Shown here one piece after another: positions 1 through 10,424 of a stretch of 36,954 nucleotides of DNA. The stretch is from a virus. The translations under genes and the position numbers were made by a program. The DNA is taken from positions 1 to 36,954 of IMG/VR virus record IMGVR_UViG_3300005510_000009, one strand, 5' to 3'. A model generated the notes under the pieces. The model was not told where the DNA came from, made no database searches, and worked only from the letters and a program-made list of their open reading frames with translations. Position 1 is the first letter of the stretch; each line of letters begins with the position of its first letter.

Positions 1-3000
1 GTTTCTTCGTCAATAGCTATCTGCCATTCAGGCCAACCACCCATAAGTGCTAATCGTTCCCAAAGCTCTTTGTCAGCTTCTGTAGCGGCTATAACGTTTT
101 CAACTTTTCTTATAGCTCTATCTAATGGTACATTTGTAGTTGCCGATATTACATTTGCACCTGCTAAATACGCTGGATTGTCAAAGCTAAAACCTTCACT
201 CATCATTTTATCTTTATCCCATTGATAAGCTCTAGCAGCTTGATTTATTTTAGAAAGTTTAGAAGAAATTGGTGGAGATATTTTAGTTAGTTCATAACCA
301 ACTTTTTCTAGTTTAGGTTGTTTCTTTTCTTGCTCACGTATAATACGTATTATAGCGTTTTTAGTAACTGATATAGCAGCACCACCAACACCGGCTCCTC
401 GCAACATAGAATCTGCCATACCATTTGCTGTGTCTATATATTTATTTTCATATTTTTCATCATCAGCATCTGCTTCGCCAAAAGCTATAGCAAACAAACC
501 TTGTTGTAGTGAATTAAATATTAAGTTTTGTACAGTAGTATAATATATAATTTTACTAATGTTTGTTTTAGCATCTCCTCTACCCGCTCTTAAATCTTTA
601 ATAGCTTTATCAGTTAGCCTTAAATATTGAGAAGGAGTATTACCAAACGCAAGTATAGGTCTACCTAATGGACCAGCTTGCTGCATTGATATTCTATCAG
701 GTCTTGAAGACTGTTGTGACTCTTCTGCTGTTTCTCTAAAATCTTCAAACGCTTTAGCCTCCGCTTCAGCTCTACTTAATCCTTGCTTTTCATAAGTTTT
801 AATTCTATTTCGATAAAACGTAGCACCACCAGATGCGATTGCAAAACTATCTGCTAATTGTGTAGGTGTAAAACCAAATTGTAATAATCTATTAACAACA
901 CCCCGTGGCCCATTTTTATTAGCAGCTTCTGCAATGTCAGCTTCATTAACGTTCATTTGTAAACCTCCACGACGTTCTTTTAAAAAGTCGGAGTTCATTA
1001 AGTATTTAAAGTCTTTCCAATATTGTTTTTGATTACCAAAAGCTTTTGCAGCTGCTATCGGATTGTTATCCGTAAAGTTTACAAAGTTAACAGAAGATAT
1101 AGTTTGCAATAAAGATGATCTTGTATTGAAGAACATTGTTACACCAATACTACCATTAAGCCAGTCTGTAAATCTAGCTGTTAAACCATCATCTGAGAAA
1201 GATCTATTACGACCAGTCTTCATGCGTTGTAAACTATTCTCTATAGCTTTACGGTATTTTTTACCATACGCAGCTTCAAGTTTGTTTAAGTTTGCTTCGC
1301 TAAATATCTGATCCACATTTGTCTGCCACTGCTCTAAGTACTTAGCACGTTTAGTAGTATTAAGACCTTCAAGCAAGTCTGTTGTAATACTACCTGTAAG
1401 CCACGTTTCTTTTGGTTTAGCATAACCATCACCTTTGTTAATAGCTACTAGCTGTTCTGCAAATACTTTTAATTCAGGATTATTATTAACAAATTCATTT
1501 AACGTTTTTAAATCCGCCTTGCTAACGCCTGGCACTTCCATACCTTGCAGTGTATTCCAAGTATACACTCTTACAGCTTGCTCTCTTGTGTAAGGTTCGC
1601 CTGGTAATTTTTTACGTAAGTCTTTAGGTATAACTCCAAGTTGTTTTTTCAAAGATTTATAATCATTAAACATAGCAACTCTATCTTTTGATATGTCATT
1701 TATACCGCGGGAAAATGGATCAATAAGATTGTATTTATACCATGCCATTTGTTGATCACCAAGTTTACCTTTACTTAACGTTTCGTAAAGCAAACCTGTA
1801 AAGTCTTGAGCTGAATAAGGTATACCTTTAAATATACTTCCTTTACTAGCACCAACAACTTGAGCTTTAGCTCTGCTATAAACTTTTTCAGAACCAATAC
1901 CAGTTTTAGCCTCTATAATATCATTGAAGTCTTTACTAAGATCTACAGTTTCACTAAATCTAACTTTAGCTTGCTGTGTTTTAGACTTGACGTCAAATAC
2001 TTCTAAAGCATTGCGTACAGCTTTAACGTTTTTATAAGCGTCGTCTACAAAGAAAAAGTCATTGTAACCTTCAGCAGCTTTACCCGTTATCCATCGTGCT
2101 TTCGCTTGAGCTTTACCATCGCCTAAACCAATAATGTTTTCAATAGGTATTTTAACACCAAGCGCATCCATAAATTCTTTAATAGGACCAGCAGCGTCAG
2201 CTGGACGAGCTGTAAGTATGAATACATCTTCAGCACCACGTTTAGCTACAATGTTTTCTACAGCTTTAAATACAGGGCCTTTTTTACCATCAACAACTTT
2301 ACTAAACTCTGCAAAATCAAATGTAGCGCCTTTAGCTTCTAGCTCTCCAGCTCTTTCAGCAAACTGTGTAGCGTTTAGTTTACCAGTTGTACCGTCAGGC
2401 ATTTCGTATATAACTTTACTATTTGATCTAGCTAGAGTATCATCGAAATCAAACACACGTATTTTTTTAACTGGAGCTTTAGGATCAGCCGCTACTTTTA
2501 AGGCTTTGTCTAATGTACCTAGTTCTTCTAGTACTTTTTCATTACTTTGTTTTTCTGTAAAAGAAAGTAAAGGTGGTAGTTCACCATTGTTTTTTGTTTC
2601 AGCTTTTGCCTTACCAGGTTCTAACTTAATGTAATTTTCAGCTAAGCCTTTACCTTCTTTTCTAGACTCCGCTAATGTAATTTTACCACTTAAATAATCT
2701 CTAGTTAATCTAGCTTGCTCTTTTAAAGGCAAACCATTAGATCCAAATAAATACTCGCTAAAAGTTTTATTTGCTGGAAAATACTTGTAGTTATCCATGT
2801 TAACGCCGGATTCTGTCATTCTAATAACAGCGGCAACACCTGGATCTAATTTTACTTTACCACTTAATATAGCCGGTACTATTTCTTTGTAAAAGAACTC
2901 AGGCATTGTGGATTTAAATTTTATATTAACTAAACCATCATCAACTCTAGTTAAACCACCTTGCATATACATAGCTTTTATAAGTGGTCTTACTTTTTCA

Positions 3001-6000
3001 ACGTTACCGTCTATAGCTGCTTGTTCTAATATAGTGCCAATATTATTCTGCGGTGTAGAGTGTTCTTCTCTTAGTTGAACATCTAAAGGTATTTTACCTT
3101 TTTTATTAACGTGCATAAACAAGTTTGGCGCACCAAATCTAAGTATAGAGTTTTGATTGTCTTGCGCGTCTTTAACTATCGCATCGAATACCCAAGCGTC
3201 TTCTGGTTTTTTTGCTAAATGAGATTCTATTGCTTTAAAATAATCAACAAGATTATCAACCTGTTGTTCTTGATTTTTTACAAAATCTTTTTCTTTAGTA
3301 GATTCTACAAATTTTGGTTGAGCAAATCCACCTGCTTTAGTGTATGGAAATCTTTTACCTTTTTGATCTACTTTTAAATTTCTTTTTCCTATAAGCTCTT
3401 CAAATACTTTTCTTGTAGATACAAAACCTCTTTCAGTTCCAGCGGTTACTGAAGACATAGTAGCTTCATATAACTCAGGGTTATCATTTAAAAATTCTTT
3501 TAAAACTCTTTTAGTACCTTCTAAAACTGTTTCACCTTCAAAGCTAGCTATGTCATTAGGTAGTTTTTGAGTTAAGTCTCTTGTAGTGTATTTCTTACCA
3601 GTTTCTTTTGGATTGACAACACCAACGCCCCATTGGTCAAGTTTTTCTGTTCTTGTTATTTTTACATTACTAGGTCTAAAAACTTCTTTTCCTTTTTTAT
3701 CTTTACCTACAGTAAGCCCTGCGGCTTGTTCTATAGACTTAGGTGTTACTTCTTTTTTAGTCTCGCTAAACTTAGCACTTACTTCAGTCTTTGGTTTTTT
3801 ATTTGTAACAATAAAAGTATCATTTTCAAAACCAAATTTCCCGCCAATTTTATCAGCCATTGCCTCTGACAACCTCTTGTACAATCTAATTCTGCTAGGT
3901 TCTTTGGCTGTAAATATAACACCTTCTACATTTGGGTTTTCTTTTAAATAATCTACAACTCCGTTTACATTAACTGAAAATACTTCAGCTGCATTACCAG
4001 CTCCTGTTATACCTATATCTCCCTTCTTATCTGCAAATTGTAAGTGATAAAACTTTTCAGAGCTCGATATATCATCACCTTGTGAGTCTTTTTTTATGTT
4101 TAGTTTTTTAGCTATCTTGTCAATGTCGTCATAAGTTTTACCTTTTTCAAACTCCATGAAAGCAGTTTCTTCTAGTCTAGTAGTATATTTTTTTCCTTTA
4201 ATTTTAAATGAAGTTTGAATATCTTCATCAGTTTCTTTCCACTTTAAATCCTGTCTAGTACTAAGGCTAAACTTAGCACCAGCTGCAGCACGGGCGCCTG
4301 GCTCTGTTATAAGATCTTCAAGCATACGATTACGTATGTGTATAGCTATACCTCCTTTAAGGTTTTGACTAGTAACATCTCTATATATAGGTTTTTCAGC
4401 TTCTCTTTTAATAAAATCTATATAATCTTTTCTAGTTATAGCAAGCTTACCGTCTTTATAAAACTCATTAAGTATATTACGAGGAATAAAAGTACCACCT
4501 TTAATTTTGTCTCTAGTCTCAGGTAGCCTAGCGTAATCAGCAGAAGCGTTATCAATTAAAAACTGTTTAATCCTTGTTAAACCTTCTGAGTCTGTTTTTT
4601 GAAAGTTTCGTCGTTTATCATATATAGCTTCTGGATTAATACCAAACATTTCTCCATATATTTCAGCTACAGATTCAGGTATGTTTCTAGTCTCTCCAAA
4701 TCTAGTTATTTCTTTATCAGCAAAAGCTTGTTTAGTTGCTTCTGTAATTTTAGCCTCAAGCTTCTGCTTGTTTTCTACACCTGCATTTTTAAGTAAAACG
4801 TTTGAATACGACGTGGTTTCAGTAGGTTTTCTAGGGCCTCTTACTTCTTTAGTTACAGTTGGTTCAGCAACTTCTTCAGCAGCTACACCTTTTGCTTCTG
4901 TGACATCTGCAGTAAACTCTTTGCCAACCACTTTTTCAGCAGCATCTATATATCTTTTGAAACCTGTTTTAGTAGAAAAGCTATTGTTTAAAAAACCAGA
5001 AAGTGGTGGAACTTGTTCTCCAGCTTCAACTTTTCTATTATAATCCATTATAACATCAAGCATACCACGTTCCCCGGTTAAAATAGCATCTGTAACTAAC
5101 TCTCTATCATATTGAGGTCTGTTTTCAAACCGCTTAGCAAGCGACGTAGCTGTTGGTTTAAGTAGGTCTAATATCTGCTCGTAACCAGCTATACCTTGCT
5201 CTGCATATATATCATTTACTTTAGCAGAGTCTTCTGCAGTTAAAGATAGTTTAGCAGCTTGATCTGCTACTTCAACTCCTTCAGCTGCTCTTGATATTTC
5301 TTTAGCAGCTTCAATACCCGCTTGTTCACCTTTAGAATAACTTTTAATAAGCTCAAATAAGTTTTTACCAGTCTCAGCATTTAACTGTAGGTTTTCTACA
5401 CCTTTTTTACGTAGAAAAGGAACAAGATTTTCAAGACTATTACCTATGTTTTCTTTAAATACTATTTGTTTACTTCTAATAGCGTCAGACAACGTTGTTA
5501 AATATTCTTCGTAATAATCTTTTTTAGCTCTTTCATTTCCATTAGCATCAAATCTATAGTTAGCATCTATTCTTTCTTGAACAACATCACGCTGCTTAGG
5601 TGTAAGCTCCGCTAATACTTCATCTATAATTCTAATACCGTCTTCAGTTACTTCACCACGCTCGTTTTTTAAAGCATCTCTTAAAATAAAGTGACCAGTT
5701 TCATGTGTGTCAACCGTAAAGTTTCTAATGTTTTTAACTTGTGTTTCATTAACATAGTACTTTTTAGAAACAGGATCGTAAAAACCATCAGCACTACTAA
5801 CGTTTCTAGGTTCATTTGGAAAAGCTTCGTCATATATTTTTTGTAACTCTTCAACACTTTCAACAGAAACTCTTTCACCTTCTTTGGTAGCTTCTAGTAT
5901 TTTTTCAGCTTGAGCAATGTCTGCTGCTCTTAGGTTTTTATAGTAGTCACCTAATGTTTTTTGTATTTTATTATACCTGTAACCACCAGGTTGATACGTC

Positions 6001-8819
6001 TCGTATTTTTCTTCTAAAAATTCTAACTCAACTTTTTCTTCATCGTTAAGTTTCTCTCTTCTTTGAAGCTGTCTCATTCTTTGACCAACTTCAAAAGCAT
6101 CTCTTGAAAAATTATACGACTCCTCTCTTTCTCTAGTGCCTATAGCTGCTTTGAATAAAGGGTTTGAGTTAAGTATTTCGTTTAATATAGTTTCTTTGTT
6201 CCACGCTGATTCTATAGCTTTAGCTTGCTCGCTAGTAGAGTCTATACCGTATCTATCAAATATAATAGGCAATGGCGTGTTAACCATTGTTCTGTTGTCA
6301 AGCTCAGTTAGTTTTTCTCCACGTTGTAATCTATTCACAAGCGTTCTTATATTAGCATCAGTTGGTTTTAAAGCGCTTTTATCTTCTGCTTTTATAGATT
6401 CTTTAGCAATATTTAATTCAGCTTGTGATTGAAGTATGTTATAATCTTCGTTTATTTTTTGAGATCTTGTTAAAAATCCTTGCTGATCTATTACACCGTC
6501 TTGTAATGATTTGCCAAGTTCTGTTATAGCAGCTTCTTTAGAATTTACTATATCTTGAACCGTATTGTCATTTGGTTTTTTAATAGACTCTTCACTATAC
6601 CCAGTATTTTTAGCTGCTCTAGAAACATTTAATGGATTATGCCCTTGCATCGCGCGGATGTCATTTGCGAAAGCAGTTACTAAACCATTTTTTTGAAATA
6701 TAGATTTAGCGCCTAACAATCTCATTTTATAGTACTCGCCTAAAAAATGTTCTATAAAATCAGATGTAGATTTTGGTGTTAAGTTACCATCTCTATCTCT
6801 GTTATAAGCATATCCTTCAAAATCTGTAGCCGCGCTAGCGAACTCAAAAGAAGCTGCACCAACACCTGCACCCGTAACGCTACGAACCCAGTTTCTAGTA
6901 GTTTTAGGTTTACTTAAAGCAGCAAGCATAGGAGTAAATACAGTTTTAGCTGGAAACTTATTTAAAAGAACGTTAGCCGCTCCTTGTCCAGCTCCTAAAA
7001 ACCAAGCAAATTCACCTGTGGCTAAATTTTCTTCAGCTGTTGGAGTGTCTTTTAAACCAACGCTAGCCGCTGCTTGTTCTGAAGCAACAAAAACTGCAGC
7101 TTCATCAACTCCTTTAGCAGTTATATTGATAGCGTTTTTATAGATACCACTTGCTCTACCTAAATTTGTTTTTTTAAACAACTCAGCAGTTTTATTTATA
7201 CCATTAGTTATTTGTTTGACTCCCGGTATTTTTCTTGTAGCATAAACTTGACCAGCAAACAGAGCTAAATCTACAGTTCCACCTCCAATTGCGTTAGCCG
7301 TGATCGGTTTTAAAGCTTCGTTTATATCTTGCTTGTTAATACCTTCGAAGCCAGAGCTTTCCATTACATTTACAAAAGCTTCTACTTCTTCTTGTTGCGT
7401 TTGTTGAGAAGGATTAACATCTCCAAATGGTGTTTTGCTAACTAAACTATCCCAAGCTCCTTGCCAAAAACCGGCTTTGTCTTGTTTAGTAGGATCTAAA
7501 TTTAATTGATAAGCTTTATTTATAGTAATGTAATCTGTAAGAGCAGTATTAAAAGCTTTAGCGAAAGGATGGTCGCTTTTTAATTTAGTTATATCTTCTG
7601 GTATTTCACCTGTGCTTGCTATTTCTTGAATAAGATTTAAACCAGTTTCATATTTAGTATCACCTAAAAATAAATTAACTGGTAGGTCACCTCTTTGAAA
7701 GTGGCTGGCGCCTTTATCAAAGTTTTCTGGATCCGATTGTCTGTAATTATTTAATTTTTTAGCAAGTGCTACGACTTTGTAGTATTGTTTTGTTAACGCG
7801 TTATTAAGCTCTTGTACTTCTGTAGTTTCAGCTTTTTGTCTTGCGTCTTCATTTATTTTTATAATATCATCAGGAGCTTTATCAAAACTATATATTTTAC
7901 CTGTAAAAGGATCATAAAGTTTTTCACCATCTACTTCTTCATCTCTAACAAATCGTCTGCCTTTAGCTCTTACTTTAAAGTTTAAGTTATCTTGATCAGT
8001 TTCTTTTAATTGATTAGATAACTCTTGGTTAGTTACGTTTTCAATAAATATTTGTCTAGCTTTAGGTATATCTATAGATCTTAAATTAGATTCTTCATTT
8101 GGTTTTTTTCCTGTGTAACTAAAAACAACACCGGTTCTATCTGAGTTTTTATAATCTCTTTCTATTTTACTTTTACCAAATAAACCTAAAGGTTTTCCTT
8201 TTTCAAAAGTATTTTCATCTATAGTAAAATCAAATTCATCTGTAACAATTCCCATTCCAGGAACTGTTCCAACAGGCGCTGGGCCTGTGGTTTCATAATA
8301 GCTTAATTCAGGTACATCAAATTCGCCATTTCTTTTTTCTTGAATATATTGTTGTAATTTTTGATGCTGTCTAAGTCTTTCAGTTGGAGTACCACCGGCA
8401 AAAATATCAGATCCTATATATTCTAAAGCTTCACGTTCTAAAGGTTGAACACCTGTAACTACAACTTCTTCGAGTTCTATAGGTTTAGCAGCTTCAATAA
8501 TAGCGTCTTTCTTAGCGTTTTCTTTTCTACGTTTTTTTATTGCTTTTTCGCTATTGTCTATTTTGGGTAAATCCAAAGAAGTATCTTCCGAATCTAATAC
8601 CAAAATCTCGGGTGCTGGCCCGGTTGTCGGTGTTGCAGTCGCACCCTTTGCCGCAGCACCGTTTGTCTTTCCCTCAGTTGGGATTGTTTGTATTTCGTCT
8701 GTAACTTCTACAGTTTCAAGTCCATGCTTGTTAACATACTCATCTACAGATAGCTGCTCATTGTTTGCAGCTTGAGTAACTTCGTCTAGTGTGTATTCAA
8801 ATCCTTGATACTTAAACAT
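1..8819 (-). CDS. giant polyvalent virion protein, 3' end missing at window edge
   Basis: One open frame runs from the ATG at 8819 to base 1 with no stop, giving at least 2939 residues; the C terminus lies outside the window. I checked the frame at several points by hand. Visible parts in order: an N terminus starting MFKYQGFEYTLDEV; Ala/Gly-rich helical stretches; a zincin motif HETGH at about 1039-1043; a domain near 1550-1640 with an 'AKEPSR..LY..L' signature; a HAD-type phosphatase core with DFDDT at 2124-2128, ILTARP at 2201-2206 and paired Asp at 2259-2260; then a long helical tail region. KFS/RFS tripeptides at about 1516, 1683 and 2287 sit at apparent domain borders. This matches large polyvalent proteins of phages, thought to be packaged and injected. 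The role of each domain is inference. It lies 11 bases downstream of the 530-aa gene, last of the structural run. Confidence 0.85.
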   Translation of the reverse strand, partial: MFKYQGFEYTLDEVTQAANNEQLSVDEYVNKHGLETVEVTDEIQTIPTEGKTNGAAAKGATATPTTGPAPEILVLDSEDTSLDLPKIDNSEKAIKKRRKENAKKDAIIEAAKPIELEEVVVTGVQPLEREALEYIGSDIFAGGTPTERLRQHQKLQQYIQEKRNGEFDVPELSYYETTGPAPVGTVPGMGIVTDEFDFTIDENTFEKGKPLGLFGKSKIERDYKNSDRTGVVFSYTGKKPNEESNLRSIDIPKARQIFIENVTNQELSNQLKETDQDNLNFKVRAKGRRFVRDEEVDGEKLYDPFTGKIYSFDKAPDDIIKINEDARQKAETTEVQELNNALTKQYYKVVALAKKLNNYRQSDPENFDKGASHFQRGDLPVNLFLGDTKYETGLNLIQEIASTGEIPEDITKLKSDHPFAKAFNTALTDYITINKAYQLNLDPTKQDKAGFWQGAWDSLVSKTPFGDVNPSQQTQQEEVEAFVNVMESSGFEGINKQDINEALKPITANAIGGGTVDLALFAGQVYATRKIPGVKQITNGINKTAELFKKTNLGRASGIYKNAINITAKGVDEAAVFVASEQAAASVGLKDTPTAEENLATGEFAWFLGAGQGAANVLLNKFPAKTVFTPMLAALSKPKTTRNWVRSVTGAGVGAASFEFASAATDFEGYAYNRDRDGNLTPKSTSDFIEHFLGEYYKMRLLGAKSIFQKNGLVTAFANDIRAMQGHNPLNVSRAAKNTGYSEESIKKPNDNTVQDIVNSKEAAITELGKSLQDGVIDQQGFLTRSQKINEDYNILQSQAELNIAKESIKAEDKSALKPTDANIRTLVNRLQRGEKLTELDNRTMVNTPLPIIFDRYGIDSTSEQAKAIESAWNKETILNEILNSNPLFKAAIGTREREESYNFSRDAFEVGQRMRQLQRREKLNDEEKVELEFLEEKYETYQPGGYRYNKIQKTLGDYYKNLRAADIAQAEKILEATKEGERVSVESVEELQKIYDEAFPNEPRNVSSADGFYDPVSKKYYVNETQVKNIRNFTVDTHETGHFILRDALKNERGEVTEDGIRIIDEVLAELTPKQRDVVQERIDANYRFDANGNERAKKDYYEEYLTTLSDAIRSKQIVFKENIGNSLENLVPFLRKKGVENLQLNAETGKNLFELIKSYSKGEQAGIEAAKEISRAAEGVEVADQAAKLSLTAEDSAKVNDIYAEQGIAGYEQILDLLKPTATSLAKRFENRPQYDRELVTDAILTGERGMLDVIMDYNRKVEAGEQVPPLSGFLNNSFSTKTGFKRYIDAAEKVVGKEFTADVTEAKGVAAEEVAEPTVTKEVRGPRKPTETTSYSNVLLKNAGVENKQKLEAKITEATKQAFADKEITRFGETRNIPESVAEIYGEMFGINPEAIYDKRRNFQKTDSEGLTRIKQFLIDNASADYARLPETRDKIKGGTFIPRNILNEFYKDGKLAITRKDYIDFIKREAEKPIYRDVTSQNLKGGIAIHIRNRMLEDLITEPGARAAAGAKFSLSTRQDLKWKETDEDIQTSFKIKGKKYTTRLEETAFMEFEKGKTYDDIDKIAKKLNIKKDSQGDDISSSEKFYHLQFADKKGDIGITGAGNAAEVFSVNVNGVVDYLKENPNVEGVIFTAKEPSRIRLYKRLSEAMADKIGGKFGFENDTFIVTNKKPKTEVSAKFSETKKEVTPKSIEQAAGLTVGKDKKGKEVFRPSNVKITRTEKLDQWGVGVVNPKETGKKYTTRDLTQKLPNDIASFEGETVLEGTKRVLKEFLNDNPELYEATMSSVTAGTERGFVSTRKVFEELIGKRNLKVDQKGKRFPYTKAGGFAQPKFVESTKEKDFVKNQEQQVDNLVDYFKAIESHLAKKPEDAWVFDAIVKDAQDNQNSILRFGAPNLFMHVNKKGKIPLDVQLREEHSTPQNNIGTILEQAAIDGNVEKVRPLIKAMYMQGGLTRVDDGLVNIKFKSTMPEFFYKEIVPAILSGKVKLDPGVAAVIRMTESGVNMDNYKYFPANKTFSEYLFGSNGLPLKEQARLTRDYLSGKITLAESRKEGKGLAENYIKLEPGKAKAETKNNGELPPLLSFTEKQSNEKVLEELGTLDKALKVAADPKAPVKKIRVFDFDDTLARSNSKVIYEMPDGTTGKLNATQFAERAGELEAKGATFDFAEFSKVVDGKKGPVFKAVENIVAKRGAEDVFILTARPADAAGPIKEFMDALGVKIPIENIIGLGDGKAQAKARWITGKAAEGYNDFFFVDDAYKNVKAVRNALEVFDVKSKTQQAKVRFSETVDLSKDFNDIIEAKTGIGSEKVYSRAKAQVVGASKGSIFKGIPYSAQDFTGLLYETLSKGKLGDQQMAWYKYNLIDPFSRGINDISKDRVAMFNDYKSLKKQLGVIPKDLRKKLPGEPYTREQAVRVYTWNTLQGMEVPGVSKADLKTLNEFVNNNPELKVFAEQLVAINKGDGYAKPKETWLTGSITTDLLEGLNTTKRAKYLEQWQTNVDQIFSEANLNKLEAAYGKKYRKAIENSLQRMKTGRNRSFSDDGLTARFTDWLNGSIGVTMFFNTRSSLLQTISSVNFVNFTDNNPIAAAKAFGNQKQYWKDFKYLMNSDFLKERRGGLQMNVNEADIAEAANKNGPRGVVNRLLQFGFTPTQLADSFAIASGGATFYRNRIKTYEKQGLSRAEAEAKAFEDFRETAEESQQSSRPDRISMQQAGPLGRPILAFGNTPSQYLRLTDKAIKDLRAGRGDAKTNISKIIYYTTVQNLIFNSLQQGLFAIAFGEADADDEKYENKYIDTANGMADSMLRGAGVGGAAISVTKNAIIRIIREQEKKQPKLEKVGYELTKISPPISSKLSKINQAARAYQWDKDKMMSEGFSFDNPAYLAGANVISATTNVPLDRAIRKVENVIAATEADKELWERLALMGGWPEWQIAIDEE

Positions 8820-8830
8820 AATTTGATTGT

Positions 8831-10423
8831 TTAATTAGTTGATAATCCAGGTAGTATAGGTCTTTGTTCAAACGTTTCTATAGACACGCCTTCTATAGGA
8901 TTATCACCTATTAATTTTATTAATTCTTTTTTCATGGCCTCATTTTCTGGAAGCATATTTATTAAAGCTCTAACTCTAGCTGGATCACTTAGATCAAAAG
9001 ACATATCAGTTGTGAATATAGTTTGTTCTTCTCCAGCTACTTTACTACCAGACTTATAGCCTAATTCTATAACAGGCGCAACTTTACCTCCATCAGCAGG
9101 TACAGATCCAGGTAAAACATTAACTTTTAAAATATCTTTACCGCCTACTTTTTTGTTAGTAAAATAAGATTCAGTATTTTGAAAAATATCTGTATAAACC
9201 TGTGGCGCTGCGGCAGCTATTTCTTTAGCTGTTTTAGCAGCTTTTCTTTCTGCAGCTGTAGGTTCTTCAGGCTCAATTTTATTATAGTTACTTGCGTTAC
9301 CACCTTTTTCTTCTAAATCGCTCAAGAACCAATCTGCATAAGCTTTACCAAAAATTTCAGAAGACTCTTCATCAAAAGCTGTACCAACTTGCCCATTAGC
9401 ATATTTTAGCTCAGCGCCTTCAGGGGCGTGTTTATTAAGAACATGCGACCAAATATTTTTAGCTTTTTCAGGAAACTTAAGAAAACTATTTATTTGAGCT
9501 CTAATAAAAGGAGTTGCTGCGGCTTCTATATCTGCAAACTTGATAGGTCTAAACGTGTATTCAAACTGTCCGTTTTCAGTTTTTCTTAATTCTGGTTCTC
9601 CAACAAAGGGATCTTCAAATTTACCATTTTTAAATATACGAGACTCTTCTAAGAATTTATTTCTATCAGCAGTTATGTTTGGTATTTTACCACCATCAAA
9701 AGCAAATAAAACTTTAGGATCAGCTACAACATAGTTGTTTTTAATCTTACCGTCTTTATAAGCCTGTGTTATTTGCTCGCTAGAATATGCTGTTTTAATT
9801 TTCCAATTATCATTTTCATCAAAAAACCATTGTTCTTCTGGATTACGAGTAGCACCTACTCTAACCGGCATAGCAAGTTGGTACTGCTTGGACAAACCTA
9901 CATTTGCATTAACTGTAGATATACCACCTTCTGTGTTTGCTTTAGAATAACCGTCTACATAGTCAGCATAATAGCTTTCATTAGCGTCTTTACCAGCTTG
10001 AATTAATTGAGTTAACTCGTTTATTTTACCGTCCCATAAAGCGTATTCTTGTGCAGCAGCCATTTGAGCTTCTTTAGATGAAGCACTTTTCATCGCCATA
10101 TAAGCTTTAGCTTTTTTATCTATAGCAAAAAGACCAGCTTTGTTAAGGCTGGGATTATTAACCCCAACCTTTTCCATGTTAGCACTAAACTCATCGTAGT
10201 TTTCTAAAACAAATTTAGCGTTATGATCTAAATACTTTTGGGTTTCTTTTACAGCAGTAGAATTTCTGTTTGTTTTTTGCTGTATAACCTTTGCAACAGA
10301 ATTACCTATATTAGTTATAGCTCTAGCGTATTCTCTACCTGAAGAATCTATAACTGTTACTGGGCTTTCATAAGCACCGCCTCTGCTACCGTAGTTTCTT
10401 GAAAATTGTGGTAATTCTGCCAT
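8831..10423 (-). CDS. putative internal virion / structural protein (530 aa)
   Basis: I do not recognise a named family. The protein starts MAELPQFSRNYGSRGG, then residues about 30-170 are predominantly helical, Ala/Lys/Gln-rich and could form long helices. The middle and C-terminal parts are mixed, with an Ala/Glu/Lys-rich helix near 390-410. No signal peptide or membrane span is evident. It is one base from the upstream S74-type gene and 11 bases from the giant polyvalent gene. In podoviruses that position after the tail genes is usually occupied by internal (ejected) virion proteins, so that role is the best guess from context. The ATG follows an A/T-rich leader without a Shine-Dalgarno site. 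Confidence 0.6.
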   Translation of the reverse strand: MAELPQFSRNYGSRGGAYESPVTVIDSSGREYARAITNIGNSVAKVIQQKTNRNSTAVKETQKYLDHNAKFVLENYDEFSANMEKVGVNNPSLNKAGLFAIDKKAKAYMAMKSASSKEAQMAAAQEYALWDGKINELTQLIQAGKDANESYYADYVDGYSKANTEGGISTVNANVGLSKQYQLAMPVRVGATRNPEEQWFFDENDNWKIKTAYSSEQITQAYKDGKIKNNYVVADPKVLFAFDGGKIPNITADRNKFLEESRIFKNGKFEDPFVGEPELRKTENGQFEYTFRPIKFADIEAAATPFIRAQINSFLKFPEKAKNIWSHVLNKHAPEGAELKYANGQVGTAFDEESSEIFGKAYADWFLSDLEEKGGNASNYNKIEPEEPTAAERKAAKTAKEIAAAAPQVYTDIFQNTESYFTNKKVGGKDILKVNVLPGSVPADGGKVAPVIELGYKSGSKVAGEEQTIFTTDMSFDLSDPARVRALINMLPENEAMKKELIKLIGDNPIEGVSIETFEQRPILPGLSTN

Positions 10424-10424
10424 G

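Noticed and set aside
2440-2456. DFDDT read as the DxDxD catalytic motif of crAss-phage RNA polymerase
   Set aside because: It is followed at HAD spacing by ILTARP and a VDDA motif, and no other RNA polymerase signature was seen.
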